Positions 30,372 through 39,859 of a DNA stretch of 64,000 nucleotides are shown here, one piece after another (the stretch's first letter is position 1; each line of letters begins with the position of its first letter). The DNA is taken from contig BBDW01000009.1 in the NCBI GenBank assembly GCA_001312505.1, positions 62,001-126,000 of the forward strand, given 5' to 3'. This DNA is from Mediterraneibacter faecis JCM 15917 (GTDB taxonomy: Bacteria; Bacillota; Clostridia; Lachnospirales; Lachnospiraceae). The translations under genes were made by a program, and so were the position numbers. The notes below the pieces were generated by a model that was not told the origin of the DNA, made no database searches, and saw only the letters and a program-made list of their open reading frames with translations.

Positions 30372-30407
30372 GTGGTCGGACTGCAAGTCAATCTCCGGTC
30401 CGATCAC
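30372..30407 (+). promoter_or_regulatory. Hairpin in the aldolase-gudD spacer
   Basis: GTGGTCGGAC/GTCCGATCAC, a perfect 10-bp stem with a 16-nt loop, not followed by a T-run. Could be an mRNA processing or stability element (inference). Confidence 0.4.
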
Positions 30408-30475
30408 TGAAGTAAAAATAAAAGTAGAATAGAAACAGATAGAGAAAAAGTTCGTGTATAAAAGGAGAAATTGTT

Positions 30476-31807
30476 ATGTCTAGAATCGTAAAGATGGAAG
30501 TATATCCAGTAGCCGGAAAAGACTGTATGGAACTGAATTTAAGTGGAGCACACGCACCATACTTCACAAGAAATATTGTTGTTCTTTATGATGAGAACGG
30601 AGAGACAGGAGTTGGAGAAGTTCCGGGAGGAGAGAAGATCACAAAAGCACTTGAGGAATGTATCCCGCTTGTTGAAGGAACAAGAGTTGCTGAGTATAAG
30701 AGCACACTGCTTAAAGTAAAAGCACATCTTGATTCTAAGGGGGGGGAGGAAGATGTCAGAGGAAACCAGACATTTGACCTTCGTACAGGAGTTCATGTAA
30801 TTACAGCGATCGAGGCTCCATGTCTTGATCTCCTTGGAAAGCAGCTTGGTGTTCCGGTTTGTGAACTTCTCGGAGACGGACAGCAGAGAGATAAAGTAAG
30901 AATGCTTGGATATCTCTTCTTTGTAGGAGACCGTAACAAGACAGATCTTCCGTATGATTCAGAGCCGGATTCAGATTGTGCATGGTACCGTCTGCGTCAC
31001 GAAGAAGCACTTACAGCAGATAAGATTGTAGAGATGGCACTTGCTACAAAAGAGAAATACGGTTTTAAAGATTTTAAACTGAAAGGAGGAGTTCTTGCAG
31101 GAAACGAAGAGATGGATGTGATCCGTGCAATGAAGAAAGCACTTCCGGACGCAAGAATCGACCTTGATCCAAATGGTGGATGGCTTCTTGAAGAAGCAGT
31201 TGAATATGTAAAGGGAATGGAAGGAATCCTTACATACTGTGAAGATCCATGTGGAGCAGAAGGTGTTTACTCAGGAAGAGAGATTATGAGTGAATTCCGC
31301 AGACGTACAGGTTTCCCGACAGCAACAAACATGATCGCTACAGACTGGAGACAGGTTGGACACTCTCTGGAATCTCAGGCAGTTGACATCATCCTTGCAG
31401 ACCCACATTTCTGGACAATGAGTGGTTCTGTACGTGTAGCTCAGATGTGCCATGATTTTGGATATACATGGGGGGGATCTCATTCAAATAACCATTTTGA
31501 TATCTCCCTTGCAATGTTTACACAGGTTGGAGCAGCAGTTCCGGGAGAGTACAATGCACTGGATACACACTGGATCTGGCAGGAAGGTCTTGAAAGACTG
31601 ACAAAAGAGCCACTTCAGATTGTAGACGGATGTGTAGAAGTTCCAAAGAAACCAGGACTTGGTATTGAAGTGGATCTTGAGCAGGTGAAGAAAGCACATC
31701 AGCTGTACCTTGATAACTGTCTTGGAGGAAGAGATGATGCAGTAGGAATGCAGTATCTGATCCCGGGATGGAAATTCGATCCAAAGAAACCTTGCCTTGT
31801 AAGATAA
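30476..31807 (+). CDS. gudD: Glucarate dehydratase
   Basis: Enolase-superfamily enzyme converting D-glucarate (and idarate) to 5-keto-4-deoxy-glucarate. 443 aa. Catalytic and metal residues visible: Lys pair in FKLKGGV, Asp in DLDPNGGW, Glu in YCEDPCG, Asn in TNMIATDW, and the general base His in HSNNHFD. N-terminal marks NQTFDLRTG and [19 protein letters not shown] match E. coli GudD. Two G-runs (G8 at 30739, G7 at 31470) add one Gly each; the second changes the conserved TWGSHSNNH to [23 protein letters not shown]. Confidence 0.95.
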   Translation: MSRIVKMEVYPVAGKDCMELNLSGAHAPYFTRNIVVLYDENGETGVGEVPGGEKITKALEECIPLVEGTRVAEYKSTLLKVKAHLDSKGGEEDVRGNQTFDLRTGVHVITAIEAPCLDLLGKQLGVPVCELLGDGQQRDKVRMLGYLFFVGDRNKTDLPYDSEPDSDCAWYRLRHEEALTADKIVEMALATKEKYGFKDFKLKGGVLAGNEEMDVIRAMKKALPDARIDLDPNGGWLLEEAVEYVKGMEGILTYCEDPCGAEGVYSGREIMSEFRRRTGFPTATNMIATDWRQVGHSLESQAVDIILADPHFWTMSGSVRVAQMCHDFGYTWGGSHSNNHFDISLAMFTQVGAAVPGEYNALDTHWIWQEGLERLTKEPLQIVDGCVEVPKKPGLGIEVDLEQVKKAHQLYLDNCLGGRDDAVGMQYLIPGWKFDPKKPCLVR

Positions 31808-31825
31808 GGAGAACGACAGTAGAAA

Positions 31826-32783
31826 ATGAAACAGAAGATTTACATTCCTCAGCCAATCGCTGCAGCGGGAGAGGACTATCTCATAGAAAAAGGCTATGAG
31901 ATAGTCCGCGGCAGCGGAAAGACAGATAAAGAATCAATAAAAAATGATATTGCAGTATGTGATGCAATGATTCAGCGAACTGCAAAAGTAGACAAGGAGA
32001 TACTTGAAGCAGGAAAGAACCTGAAAATCATAGCCAGACATGGGGGGGCAGGATATGACAATCTTGACTGGAAGGCTGCGAATGAGTTAGGGATTTATAC
32101 GACTTATTCACCGGACACGACGACCTTATCTGTTGCAGAATTCACTATAACGGTGATTTTAAATCTTGCAAAACGTCTGAAAGAATCCGAAGAACTGGTA
32201 AGGAATGGGGGATTTTCAGAAGAAATTTTCACTGAAAGGGACCGATGTAGCAGGAAAGACACTCGGGATCATCGGTTTTGGAAAGATTGGAAAAGAGGTA
32301 GCAAGAAAGGCAGCGCTGGGGGGGCTGGATATGAGAGTCATTTCTTATGTGCCGCGTCCAGAAGGAAAAGAAATTCCAGAGTATGTAGAGATCGTATCCT
32401 GGGAAGAACTTTTGCAAACATCGGATTATATCAGTCTGCATGTGCCGGGAGGAGAAAAGAACCAGGGAATTATTTCAAAAAAAGAGTTTGCCATGATGAA
32501 GAAATCCGCTTCCCTGATTCAAGTTTCCAGAGGCGGCGTTGTTGATGAAGAGGCGTTAGCAGAAGCAATCAGGAATGGTCAGATCAGAGGTGCGGCAGTG
32601 GATGTGTTCTCAGAAGAACCACCCCAAAAAGATAATCCATTATTGAAACTGGAACAAGTGATCCTGACACCGCATATTGGTTCCAACACGGTGGAATGTA
32701 TGGATCGGATCGCACTGGATGTAGCGGAGGATGTGCATCTTGTCCTTTCCGGAAAGAATCCAAAACATCCAATTAAAAGATAG
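31826..32783 (+). CDS. D-isomer 2-hydroxyacid dehydrogenase (one frameshift)
   Basis: NAD(P)-dependent oxidoreductase, about 319 aa after repair. Rossmann motif GIIGFGKIGKEVA near residue 145; catalytic Arg in QVSRGGVVDE, Glu in SEEPPQ, and His in LTPHIGS. A frame break at ~32206 (G5 for G4) splits it; the repaired join reads LVRNGDFQKKFSLKG. G7 runs at 32042 (RHGGAGYDN) and 32318 (ALGGLDM) each add a Gly. It follows gudD by 18 nt and so belongs to the operon. It may handle glyoxylate/hydroxypyruvate-like or tartronate-like acids; exact substrate unknown. Confidence 0.88.
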
Positions 32784-32814
32784 ATTATGACAGAAGAGGA
32801 AAGGCAGCGGGAAA

Positions 32815-33902
32815 ATGGAAAAAGTGACTTTAGATCCGGCAATTAAATTCGGAGCCGGGAGGTACAGACAGGAAAAGAATTTACTTGAAGAGTGTGGAAA
32901 AGAAATTTCACGTTTTGGAAAGAGAGCATTTATCATTGCCGGAAAGAGAGCATGGGATGCAGTGAAAGAACGGATGATTCCGGGATTTGAGACGGCAGGA
33001 ATTGAGTGTGAATTGCACCTGTATAGTGGAAAGTGTTCTTATGAAGCTGCCAGGGAATATGCTGAAAAATGCAAAGTAGAAAACTGTGATGAGGTAGTTG
33101 GAATCGGTGGCGGACTTGTTATGGATTTTGCAAAAGCAGTCGGTGAATATGCAGACACCGGAGTTGTCAACATTCCAACATCAATTGCAACATGTGCCGC
33201 ATTTACAACAATGAGTGTTATGTATACACCGGAAGGCGCGAAGAAGGACTGTTGGAGATTCGAACATGAAGTCGATGCAGTTCTTGTAGATCTGCAGGTG
33301 ATCGCAGAATGCCCAATCCGCTATGCGGCGGCCGGAATTCTTGATGCAATGGCAAAAAAATTGAGATACAGAACGGCAAGCCGAAGATGTATCTCAGTGA
33401 AAATAAAATTGATCTGTTCAGTGCCTACAAGATGGCAGAGTATACTTACGAGGTGCTTGTAGAGTATGGTGCACAGGCAATTGAAGATATTCGTCATAAG
33501 AGACTGACAAAAGCAGTAGAAGATATTACATTTATCAACATCGCAGTAACCGGTGTGATCGCGAACATCACGAAAAGCTTCTCACAGTCAGCACTTGGTC
33601 ATATGATGTATGACGGTGTGCGGACTTATTTTACAAAGGAAGCAGAGCATGCGCTGCATGGAGAAATCGTGGCAGTGGCACTGTTTACACAGCTTTATTA
33701 CAATAAATTAAGTGAAGATAAAGAGGCACTTCGTCTGTTCATGAAAGGGATGGACATGCCATTAACTTTGCAGGAGCTTGGAATCGAGCCGACGCAGAAG
33801 AATCTTGATATTCTGGAAGCGTATCTGATTGATTCTCCTTATGTAGAGCAGTCAGAAGAGAGCTTTAAGCTGCTGCATGAAGCAATGAAACAGATGTGTT
33901 AA
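32815..33902 (+). CDS. Glycerol-dehydrogenase-like Fe/Zn alcohol dehydrogenase (one frameshift)
   Basis: About 362 aa after repair; GldA-type dehydrogenase. NAD-site GIGGGLVMDFAKAV near residue 97, PTSIATCAAFTTMSVMY near residue 122, metal ligands expected at AAGILDAMAK, HALHGE and similar His/Asp positions. A frame break near 33355 is an A8 run read as A7 (MAKKIEIQNG restored). It follows the hydroxyacid dehydrogenase and precedes garR copy 2 by 18 nt. Together the two dehydrogenases suggest that this operon also uses a related C4-C6 hydroxy acid; the substrate cannot be named. Confidence 0.83.
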
Positions 33903-33920
33903 AAGAAAGGAAATAATAGA

Positions 33921-34811
33921 ATGAAAGTAGGATTTATTGGACTTGGAATTATGGGAAAACCGATGAGCATGAACCTGTTAAAAGCAGGAAATGAGCTCGT
34001 TGTATTTGATTTTAATGAGACAGCAGTTGCAGAGGTTGTTGCAGCAGGTGCAAAGGGAGTAAAAAGCGGAGCTGAAGTAGCAGCAGAGTGTGACACAATC
34101 ATCACAATGGTTCCAAACTCACCACATGTACGTGCAGCATGTCTTGGTGAAGGTGGAATTGCAGAGGCAGCAAAACCGGGAACAGTTGTAATTGATATGA
34201 GCTCTATTGATCCGGTAGAATCTAAAAAGATTGGCGCTGAGCTTGCAGAAAAAGGAATTGAACTGATGGACGCACCGGTAAGTGGTGGAGAGCCAAAGGC
34301 AATCGACGGAACACTTTCTGTTATGGTTGGTGGAAAGAAAGAGACATTTGACAAATATTATGAACTGTTGATGCAGATGGCAGGTTCTGTTGTATATGTT
34401 GGAGAACTTGGATCAGGAAATGTTGCAAAACTTGCAAATCAGGTAATCGTTGCACTGAATATCGCAGCAGTATCCGAAGCACTGACACTGGCAAAGAAAG
34501 CTGGGACAGATCCGGAGCTTGTATATCAGGCAATCCGTGGAGGTCTTGCAGGTTCTACAGTTCTTGATGCAAAGGCACCGATGATGATGGATCACAACTT
34601 CAAGCCGGGATTCCGTATTGAACTTCACATCAAAGACCTGAACAATGCGCTAAACGCTGCACATGCAGTAAATGCATCTCTTCCGCTTACAGCAGAGATC
34701 ATGGAGATCATGCAGTCCTTAAAGGCTGACGGAAATGAAAAAGATGACCACAGTGCAATTGTAAAATACTACGAAAAAGTATCTAATGTGTCTGTAGAGA
34801 GAGAAAACTAA
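33921..34811 (+). CDS. garR: Tartronate semialdehyde reductase, copy 2
   Basis: 296 aa, same length as copy 1 and identical over long blocks such as PVSGGEPKAIDGT, VYVGELGSGNVAKLANQ and RIELHIKDLNNALNA. It differs mainly in the N-terminal cofactor half (NELVVFDFNET in place of YEAVVYNRSKA), which could alter NADH/NADPH use. Catalytic Lys and substrate motifs are intact. Last gene of the garR-to-garR2 block; a hairpin terminator follows. Paralogy by tandem duplication with later insertion, or separate recruitment, are both possible. Confidence 0.9.
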   Translation: MKVGFIGLGIMGKPMSMNLLKAGNELVVFDFNETAVAEVVAAGAKGVKSGAEVAAECDTIITMVPNSPHVRAACLGEGGIAEAAKPGTVVIDMSSIDPVESKKIGAELAEKGIELMDAPVSGGEPKAIDGTLSVMVGGKKETFDKYYELLMQMAGSVVYVGELGSGNVAKLANQVIVALNIAAVSEALTLAKKAGTDPELVYQAIRGGLAGSTVLDAKAPMMMDHNFKPGFRIELHIKDLNNALNAAHAVNASLPLTAEIMEIMQSLKADGNEKDDHSAIVKYYEKVSNVSVEREN

Positions 34812-34837
34812 GATTAATCATTTGTAAGAATATAAGT

Positions 34838-34875
34838 TATTGCCGGTCATGGGAAACTGTGGTCGGCATTTTCTA
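34838..34875 (+). terminator. Probable terminator after garR copy 2
   Basis: TGCCGGTCA paired with TGGTCGGCA (one bulge/mismatch) followed by TTTTCT. Confidence 0.55.
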
Positions 34876-34905
34876 TCTGAATAAAAGGTCAGGAGGAAGA
34901 ACAGA

Positions 34906-36132
34906 ATGAAATTACATATTATCGACGAGGCAGAACGTTGCCTGAAATGTAAAAAACCACTTTGTCAGCAAGGGTGTCCGATTCATACACCTATCCCACA
35001 AATCACTCAATTATTACTTGAAAACCGTTTGATGGAAGCCGGTGAAATCCTTTTTGCAAATAATCCAATGTCCGCTGTCTGCTCCACCGTATGTAATCAT
35101 GAAAATCAATGTGAAGGCCATTGTGTTTTAGGAAGAAAGAGCAGTCCAATCCATTTTAGCAGTATTGAGAATTTCATTTCAGATTCTTATCTTGACAGGA
35201 TGGAAGTGCCGAAAATAGAGAAAAACGGAAAGAAAGTAGCGGTGATCGGTTCAGGACCGGCAGGAATTACAGTTGCTATCAAGCTTGCATTAGCAGGTTA
35301 TAAAGTAACGATTTTCGAAGAACGAAGCAAAATCGGCGGTATGCTGCAGTATGGAATTCCAGAATTCCGTCTTTCAAAATCTGTGATCGACCGATACAAA
35401 AAGAAAATGGAAGAATTGGGAATCCGGATTCGCCCGAATACCGTGATCGGAAGTGCAATCGTGATCGATAATCTGTTCCGCGACGGATACAGCAGTGTCT
35501 TTGTAGGAACAGGAGTATGGAGACCGAAGGCAATCGGAATTAAAGGAGAGAGTCTTGGAAATGTATACTTTGGGATTGATTACCTCAGAAGACCGGAGGC
35601 ACATCAATTGGGAGAGAAAGTAGCTGTTATCGGTATGGGAAATGTTGCGATGGATGTAGCCAGAACTGCATTGCGTCATGGTGCAAAAGAGGTTATACTG
35701 TATGCAAGAGGAAAACGCATTTCCGCAAGCTCTCATGAGGTGTCTTATACAAAACTGGAGGGCGCAGACTTTGTGTTTGGAAAGGCAATAGAGTCGATCA
35801 ATGAAGACGGTCCGATGTTTAAAACAAGTATATTTGATGAAAACAATAAAGTGATCGGATATGAAGAAAAATTAGATCAGGTAGAAGCAGACTCTGTAAT
35901 CATTTGTGTGAGCCAGGCACCGAAGAATAAGCTGGTACTTACAACGGATCAGTTAAAAACGACAGAGAAGGGACTTCTTCTGACCGATGAGAACTGCATG
36001 ACAACACATGAAGGTGTTTTTGCAGCAGGAGATGTTGTACAGGGAGCGAATACGGTGGTTCATGCTGTAGAGGAAGCAAAACGGGCTGCTGAAGGGATGA
36101 TTCGATATATGGAAAGGGAAGAAAATGAGTGA
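34906..36132 (+). CDS. GltD-like NAD(P)H flavin oxidoreductase without GltB partner
   Basis: 408 aa. N-terminal Fe-S segment with CLKCKKPLCQQGCP and CSTVCNHENQCEGHC cysteines; FAD-binding VAVIGSGPAGITVAIKLA near residue 110; NAD(P)-binding VAVIGMGNVAMDVARTA near residue 245; C-terminal GVFAAGDVVQGANTVV. This matches the glutamate synthase small-subunit fold, which is shared by several electron-transfer oxidoreductases. No large glutamate synthase subunit is adjacent, so the partner is uncertain. It overlaps the aldo/keto reductase by 8 nt, so they are co-translated. RBS AGGAGGAAG. Confidence 0.88.
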   Translation: MKLHIIDEAERCLKCKKPLCQQGCPIHTPIPQITQLLLENRLMEAGEILFANNPMSAVCSTVCNHENQCEGHCVLGRKSSPIHFSSIENFISDSYLDRMEVPKIEKNGKKVAVIGSGPAGITVAIKLALAGYKVTIFEERSKIGGMLQYGIPEFRLSKSVIDRYKKKMEELGIRIRPNTVIGSAIVIDNLFRDGYSSVFVGTGVWRPKAIGIKGESLGNVYFGIDYLRRPEAHQLGEKVAVIGMGNVAMDVARTALRHGAKEVILYARGKRISASSHEVSYTKLEGADFVFGKAIESINEDGPMFKTSIFDENNKVIGYEEKLDQVEADSVIICVSQAPKNKLVLTTDQLKTTEKGLLLTDENCMTTHEGVFAAGDVVQGANTVVHAVEEAKRAAEGMIRYMEREENE

Positions 36133-36987
36133 TTTATATCTTACATTAAAAAATGGAATGAAAATGCCGCGTCTTGGTATGGGAACCTGGATGCTTGGTG
36201 AACATCTGTCAATCTACCAGCAGGAAAAGAAGGCGCTTCAGGCAGGGATTGATGCAGGATTTACTTTAATAGATACAGCTGAAATGTATGGAAATGGACT
36301 TTCAGAGAAATTAATCGGGGGGGATACGATCCAGGGATATTCTCGAGAAAAACTCTTTCTTGTTTCAAAGGTATATCCGCACAATGCAGGACGTCCGCAG
36401 ATTTATGACAGTATTGACCAGACATTGCATAATCTTAAAACAGATTATCTGGATATGTATCTGTTGCATTGGCGCGGAAGTATTCCGTTGGAAGAAACAG
36501 TGGATGCAATGGAAGAACTGGTGAAAAAAGGCAAGATCAGAAGCTGGGGGGGCGTATCCAATCTGGATACATCAGATATGAAAGAACTGTTTTCAGTTCC
36601 CAATGGAGATCACTGTCAGGTGGATCAGGTATTGTATCATCTGGGATCCCGTGGGATAGAGTATGATCTGATGCCCTGGCTGGAAGAACATCAGACACCG
36701 ATTATGGCGTATTGCCACTTGCACAGGCTGGAAGCCTGCAAAGAAGCTTGTTAAAGAACAAAGAAGTGCAAAAAATAGCAAAAGCTCGTGGCATTACACC
36801 GATGCAGGTACTTCTTGCATTTGTTCTTCGGAAAGACCAGGTGATTGCAATTCCAAGAAGTGGAAGAACAGAGCATGTACTTCAGAACTGGGCAGTAAAA
36901 GATGTTATCCTTACAGACGAAGAATACGCTGCTCTTGACCGTGCATTTCCTGCACCGGAGCATAAGACCTATTTGGATATTGTATAG
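36125..36987 (+). CDS. Aldo/keto reductase (one frameshift)
   Basis: About 287 aa after repair. Marks: RLGMGTWMLGE, DTAEMYGNGLSEKLIG (catalytic Asp and Tyr), LLHWRGSIP (catalytic His), and IPRSGRTEHV (NADPH site). A frame break near 36713 (TGCCCAC read as TGCCAC) splits it; repair gives MAYCPLAQAGSLQ. G7 runs at 36317 and 36545 add a Gly each (LIGGDT, SWGGVS). It shares an overlap with the GltD-like gene. It reduces an aldehyde or ketone with NADPH; the placement after the diacid operon suggests but does not prove a link to sugar-acid metabolism. Confidence 0.88.
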
Positions 36988-37032
36988 AATAAGCTGTGAG
37001 AAGAAGTATTGTAAAAATATAACAAAAACGCG

Positions 37033-37046
37033 TGGAAACGATTACA
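37033..37046. promoter_or_regulatory. cre-like site (CcpA/LacI-family operator)
   Basis: TGGAAACGATTACA fits TGNAANCGNWNNCA. It lies in the spacer before the gene at 37221. Single consensus match; not otherwise supported. Confidence 0.4.
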
Positions 37047-37220
37047 TTGTCTTGAAATAAACAATGTTTGTCAACGAAATCAATGACAAAACGATGAAAA
37101 ACAGAAAAAAATTAAGTGAATCTGTCTCTGGAAAAAGAAATCTCTGAATGCTATTCTGTTAGTGTAATAAAGGAAAATAAGAATAGAAATTTTAAAGAGA
37201 GTTTATAGGAGGCAGGGGGA

Positions 37221-37622
37221 ATGAGAAGAGTTTTGCAGAATCTGATCATCGCATTTACAGTTATCTTTTTGTTTGCAGGCATGTTTTTATATAGAAAATC
37301 AGAATATGTGGAAGCAAGTGGACAGTATACAAGTAACATAACAATCCGTAACACTTCACCGCTTGAACTGGAAAATGTTCAGGTTAAGTTCAACGGAGCA
37401 GAAACAGTAACAATCGGGGCAATGCAGTCTGGAGAAAAAAGAGTGATTGAGATTCCGGAAGAAGCAAAACCGGCAGTTACAGTCCAGGTGAGCGGAACAT
37501 CTGATCTGGCCGGAAAATTCGCCGGACATTTCAGCGGAAGAATCACAGACGGAACAGAAGCTATGATTTATCTTGAAGAAGATATGACACTTGAAGTTTC
37601 ATCGAATATGATAGATGATTGA
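37221..37622 (+). CDS. Small membrane-anchored or secreted protein of unknown function
   Basis: 133 aa, not recognised. One N-terminal hydrophobic segment (NLIIAFTVIFLFAGMFLY) may be a signal anchor. The rest is hydrophilic and looks beta-rich (ITIRNTSPLELENVQVKFNG, then TVQVSGTSDLAGKFAGHFSG), without Cys. RBS GGAGGCAGGGGG. A strong terminator follows, and a cre-like site lies ~175 nt upstream, so it is a single-gene unit. It resembles an extracytoplasmic domain but I can assign no family. Confidence 0.7.
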   Translation: MRRVLQNLIIAFTVIFLFAGMFLYRKSEYVEASGQYTSNITIRNTSPLELENVQVKFNGAETVTIGAMQSGEKRVIEIPEEAKPAVTVQVSGTSDLAGKFAGHFSGRITDGTEAMIYLEEDMTLEVSSNMIDD

Positions 37623-37663
37623 AGAGAACAAGACTTATAAATTTCAAAGTCTTTCATAATATG

Positions 37664-37708
37664 AAGAGAGTGGACAGCAGAAATTAGTTTTGCTGTCCAC
37701 TCTTTTTA
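37664..37708 (+). terminator. Intrinsic terminator
   Basis: AGAGTGGACAGCA / TGCTGTCCACTCT, a perfect 13-bp stem with an 11-nt loop, followed by five Ts. Confidence 0.9.
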
Positions 37709-37719
37709 TGATATTATGT

Positions 37720-37857
37720 AATTGTTCAGAGCCAAGCAAAATTTAAAAAACAGGTATAAAATGCTTGCATTTTTAAGACTGTTTTTTAAATTTTATTTGG
37801 CGGATACGACACACCGACGAAATGCGTAGCATTTTGGAGGTTGGCTCTGAACAGTTA
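37720..37857 (+). repeat. Palindromic-ended repeat, copy B
   Basis: Inverted copy of the element at 17593-17731. Ends TAATTGTTCAGAGCCAA and TTGGCTCTGAACAGTTA (one mismatch). It lies between a terminator and maf, 67 nt before the maf start. No coding frame. Confidence 0.8.
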
Positions 37858-37924
37858 TGCTATTATGAAGAAAGAAATGACATCGGTGAAAATTATATTA
37901 TAATAATAGGAAAGGATAATGATA

Positions 37925-38518
37925 ATGAATCAGAAAATCATTCTTGCATCAGCATCTCCGCGCAGACGAGAGCTGCTTGCGCAAATCGGTTTAGAATTTG
38001 AGGTAAAGGTAAGTAATAAAGAGGAAGTCTATACAAGTACAAAACCACAGAAGATTGTAGAAGAACTTGCATTGATGAAAGCAGAAAATGTTGCATCTGA
38101 TCTTCAGGCAGAGGGAGTAGAATTGAAAAATACAATTGTGATCGGAGCAGATACAATCGTTGTACGTGACGAAGAAATCCTTGGAAAGCCAAAGAATGAA
38201 GATCATGCATATGAGATTCTTCTAAGCCTTCAGGGAAGAGCACATGAAGTCTATACAGGTGTTGCAATTCTTTCCTATAATAATGTAGACGAGAAAGAAA
38301 TCATTAACCATGCGGTAGAGACAAAGGTTCATGTGCATGAGATGAGCGAAGAAGAAATCCGTGCGTATATCGCAACCGGAGATCCGATGGATAAGGCGGG
38401 AGCTTATGGAATCCAGGGAAGCTTTGCGGCGTATATAGATGGAATCGAAGGGGGGGACTACTATAATGTGGTTGGACTGCCGGTATCATATGTTTACCAG
38501 CAATTGAAAAAACGCTAA
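37925..38518 (+). CDS. maf: Maf-like nucleotide pyrophosphatase
   Basis: Hydrolyses modified or non-canonical nucleoside triphosphates (dTTP/UTP type) in the cytosol. 197 aa. Family marks: ILASASPRRRELL at the N terminus, GADTIVV near residue 76, LGKPKNEDHA, and GSFAAYIDGIEG...YYNVVGLPVS at the C terminus. A G7 run at 38450 gives EGGDYYN where the family reads EGDYYN. The ATG at 37925 is preferred to the one at 37919 because AGGAAAGGA then lies at a normal distance. Confidence 0.93.
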   Translation: MNQKIILASASPRRRELLAQIGLEFEVKVSNKEEVYTSTKPQKIVEELALMKAENVASDLQAEGVELKNTIVIGADTIVVRDEEILGKPKNEDHAYEILLSLQGRAHEVYTGVAILSYNNVDEKEIINHAVETKVHVHEMSEEEIRAYIATGDPMDKAGAYGIQGSFAAYIDGIEGGDYYNVVGLPVSYVYQQLKKR

Positions 38519-38985
38519 ACATATATTGTTACATTTGTAATTAGTTTGCAAATGGCTAGACGGAGATGACAGCGACAATTAGCCTGAATGGATGCTCAAC
38601 CATTGAAAAATAAAATTTTATTTATCACACCTATGCTATGGTTCAAAAACGGGTGCTTTTCTTTTGAGAAAACAAAATCGTAACAAAAATGTAACATCTG
38701 TTTTTGCTATTATTCTGAAAAGGATACGAAAAACAGGAGAAAAATTATCATTAATATACAAATTAAGACAAAGTGTCTATGAAATTTTTTTTGAATCGTA
38801 CAAATGTACAGAAATAAAAACAATTTTATTGTGTAAAATGCGCATAAAAAAAGAGCGGATTCTAAAATGAGAGCGAAAAACGGTTAAAAAAGTAATAAAA
38901 AATAGACAAAACGTAGAATAAAAAAAGAGCAAATTGAAATAAAAAAAGAGTTTTTTTTATGAATTTAACTTGTTGAAGTGGAACG
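38519..38985. other. 467-nt AT-rich spacer before the atp operon
   Basis: No convincing gene. A 68-codon open frame at 38664-38870 has an AT-driven, Lys/Ile-rich composition and no RBS or family resemblance. Poly-A tracts occupy 38860-38960. Confidence 0.5.
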
Positions 38986-39014
38986 TTGACAAAGAGAAAA
39001 CATGGGAGTAATAT
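38986..39014 (+). promoter_or_regulatory. Sigma-A promoter of the atp operon
   Basis: Perfect TTGACA, 17 nt, TAATAT. Predicts a leader of about 120-140 nt before atpB. Confidence 0.75.
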
Positions 39015-39160
39015 TTAGTCAACTTTTCGGAGAACATGACGTTTTAATGCGATTATAAGCAGTAACATTTGCCATGCTGTATACGAAAAGTGACAAAATA
39101 CAGCAATATACATTAGGTAGAAAGGGAGGGAGCAATACGGGAAATCTGGCAGACAATCTT

Positions 39161-39817
39161 ATGGAAGAACTGAATTGTGAGAAAGTGTTCACACTTCCGG
39201 TTCTTGGCGGGATCAATGAATCTGTAGTAGTTACCTGGATCATCATGGCAGTGCTTGTGATAGCATCCATTATTCTGGTAAGAACTTAAAGGTTGAGAAT
39301 CCCGGAAAAGTGCAGTTGGCTCTCGAAGCCGGTATCGGCGCTGCTGAGGACTTCTTTGTCGGAGTACTTGGGAAAGAGAACAAGGGCTATGTACCGTATC
39401 TGATTACGGTTCTGTTATATCTCGCCTGTTCAAACACAATTGCACCATTGTTTGGCTTTAAGCTCCGACGAAAGATCTGAACGTGACGGCAGCCTGGCAA
39501 TCATGAGTATGTGTCTCATTGAATTCTCAGGTATCCGCAAGAATGGATTCGGACACTGGGCAAAGCATTTTGCACAGCCGATTCCAATTGTAGCACCGAT
39601 CATGATTTTGGAAATCGTCATCCGGCCGTTGTCGCTTTGTATGCGACTCTTTGGTAACATGCTGGCAGGATTCGTAGTCATGGAACTTTTGAAAGCAATC
39701 GTTCCACTGATCATTCCGATTCCAATCAGTTTTTACTTTGATATTTTCGACGGCCTACTTCAGGCATACGTATTTGTATTCCTGACATCTCTGTTTATGA
39801 ATGAAGAGATGGAGTAA
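39161..39817 (+). CDS. atpB: F-type ATP synthase subunit a (three frameshifts)
   Basis: Membrane stator channel subunit of Fo. After repair it reads TESVVVTW-like helix 1, FGFKAPTKDLNVTAAWAIMS, and the essential Arg helix CMRLFGNMLAGF. Frame breaks: near 39287 (AAC lost an A, restoring LVRNLKVENPG), near 39461 (AAA read as AA), near 39490 (GGG read as GG). The start is uncertain. ATG 39161 has no RBS; an in-frame ACG at 39137 lies 7 nt after GGGAGGG and may be a miscalled ATG. First gene of atpBEFHAGDC. Confidence 0.9.
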
Positions 39818-39859
39818 GAACTTAACACATTCTATTGAAAAGAAAAGGAGATTAAAATT

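Noticed and set aside
38664-38870. 68-codon open frame before the atp operon
   Set aside because: Lys/Ile/Asn-rich product expected from AT-rich DNA by chance, no RBS; upstream of the likely atp promoter.
39003-39059. 18-codon frame in the atp leader
   Set aside because: It overlaps the predicted -10 and start point; too short and no RBS. Probably untranslated leader.
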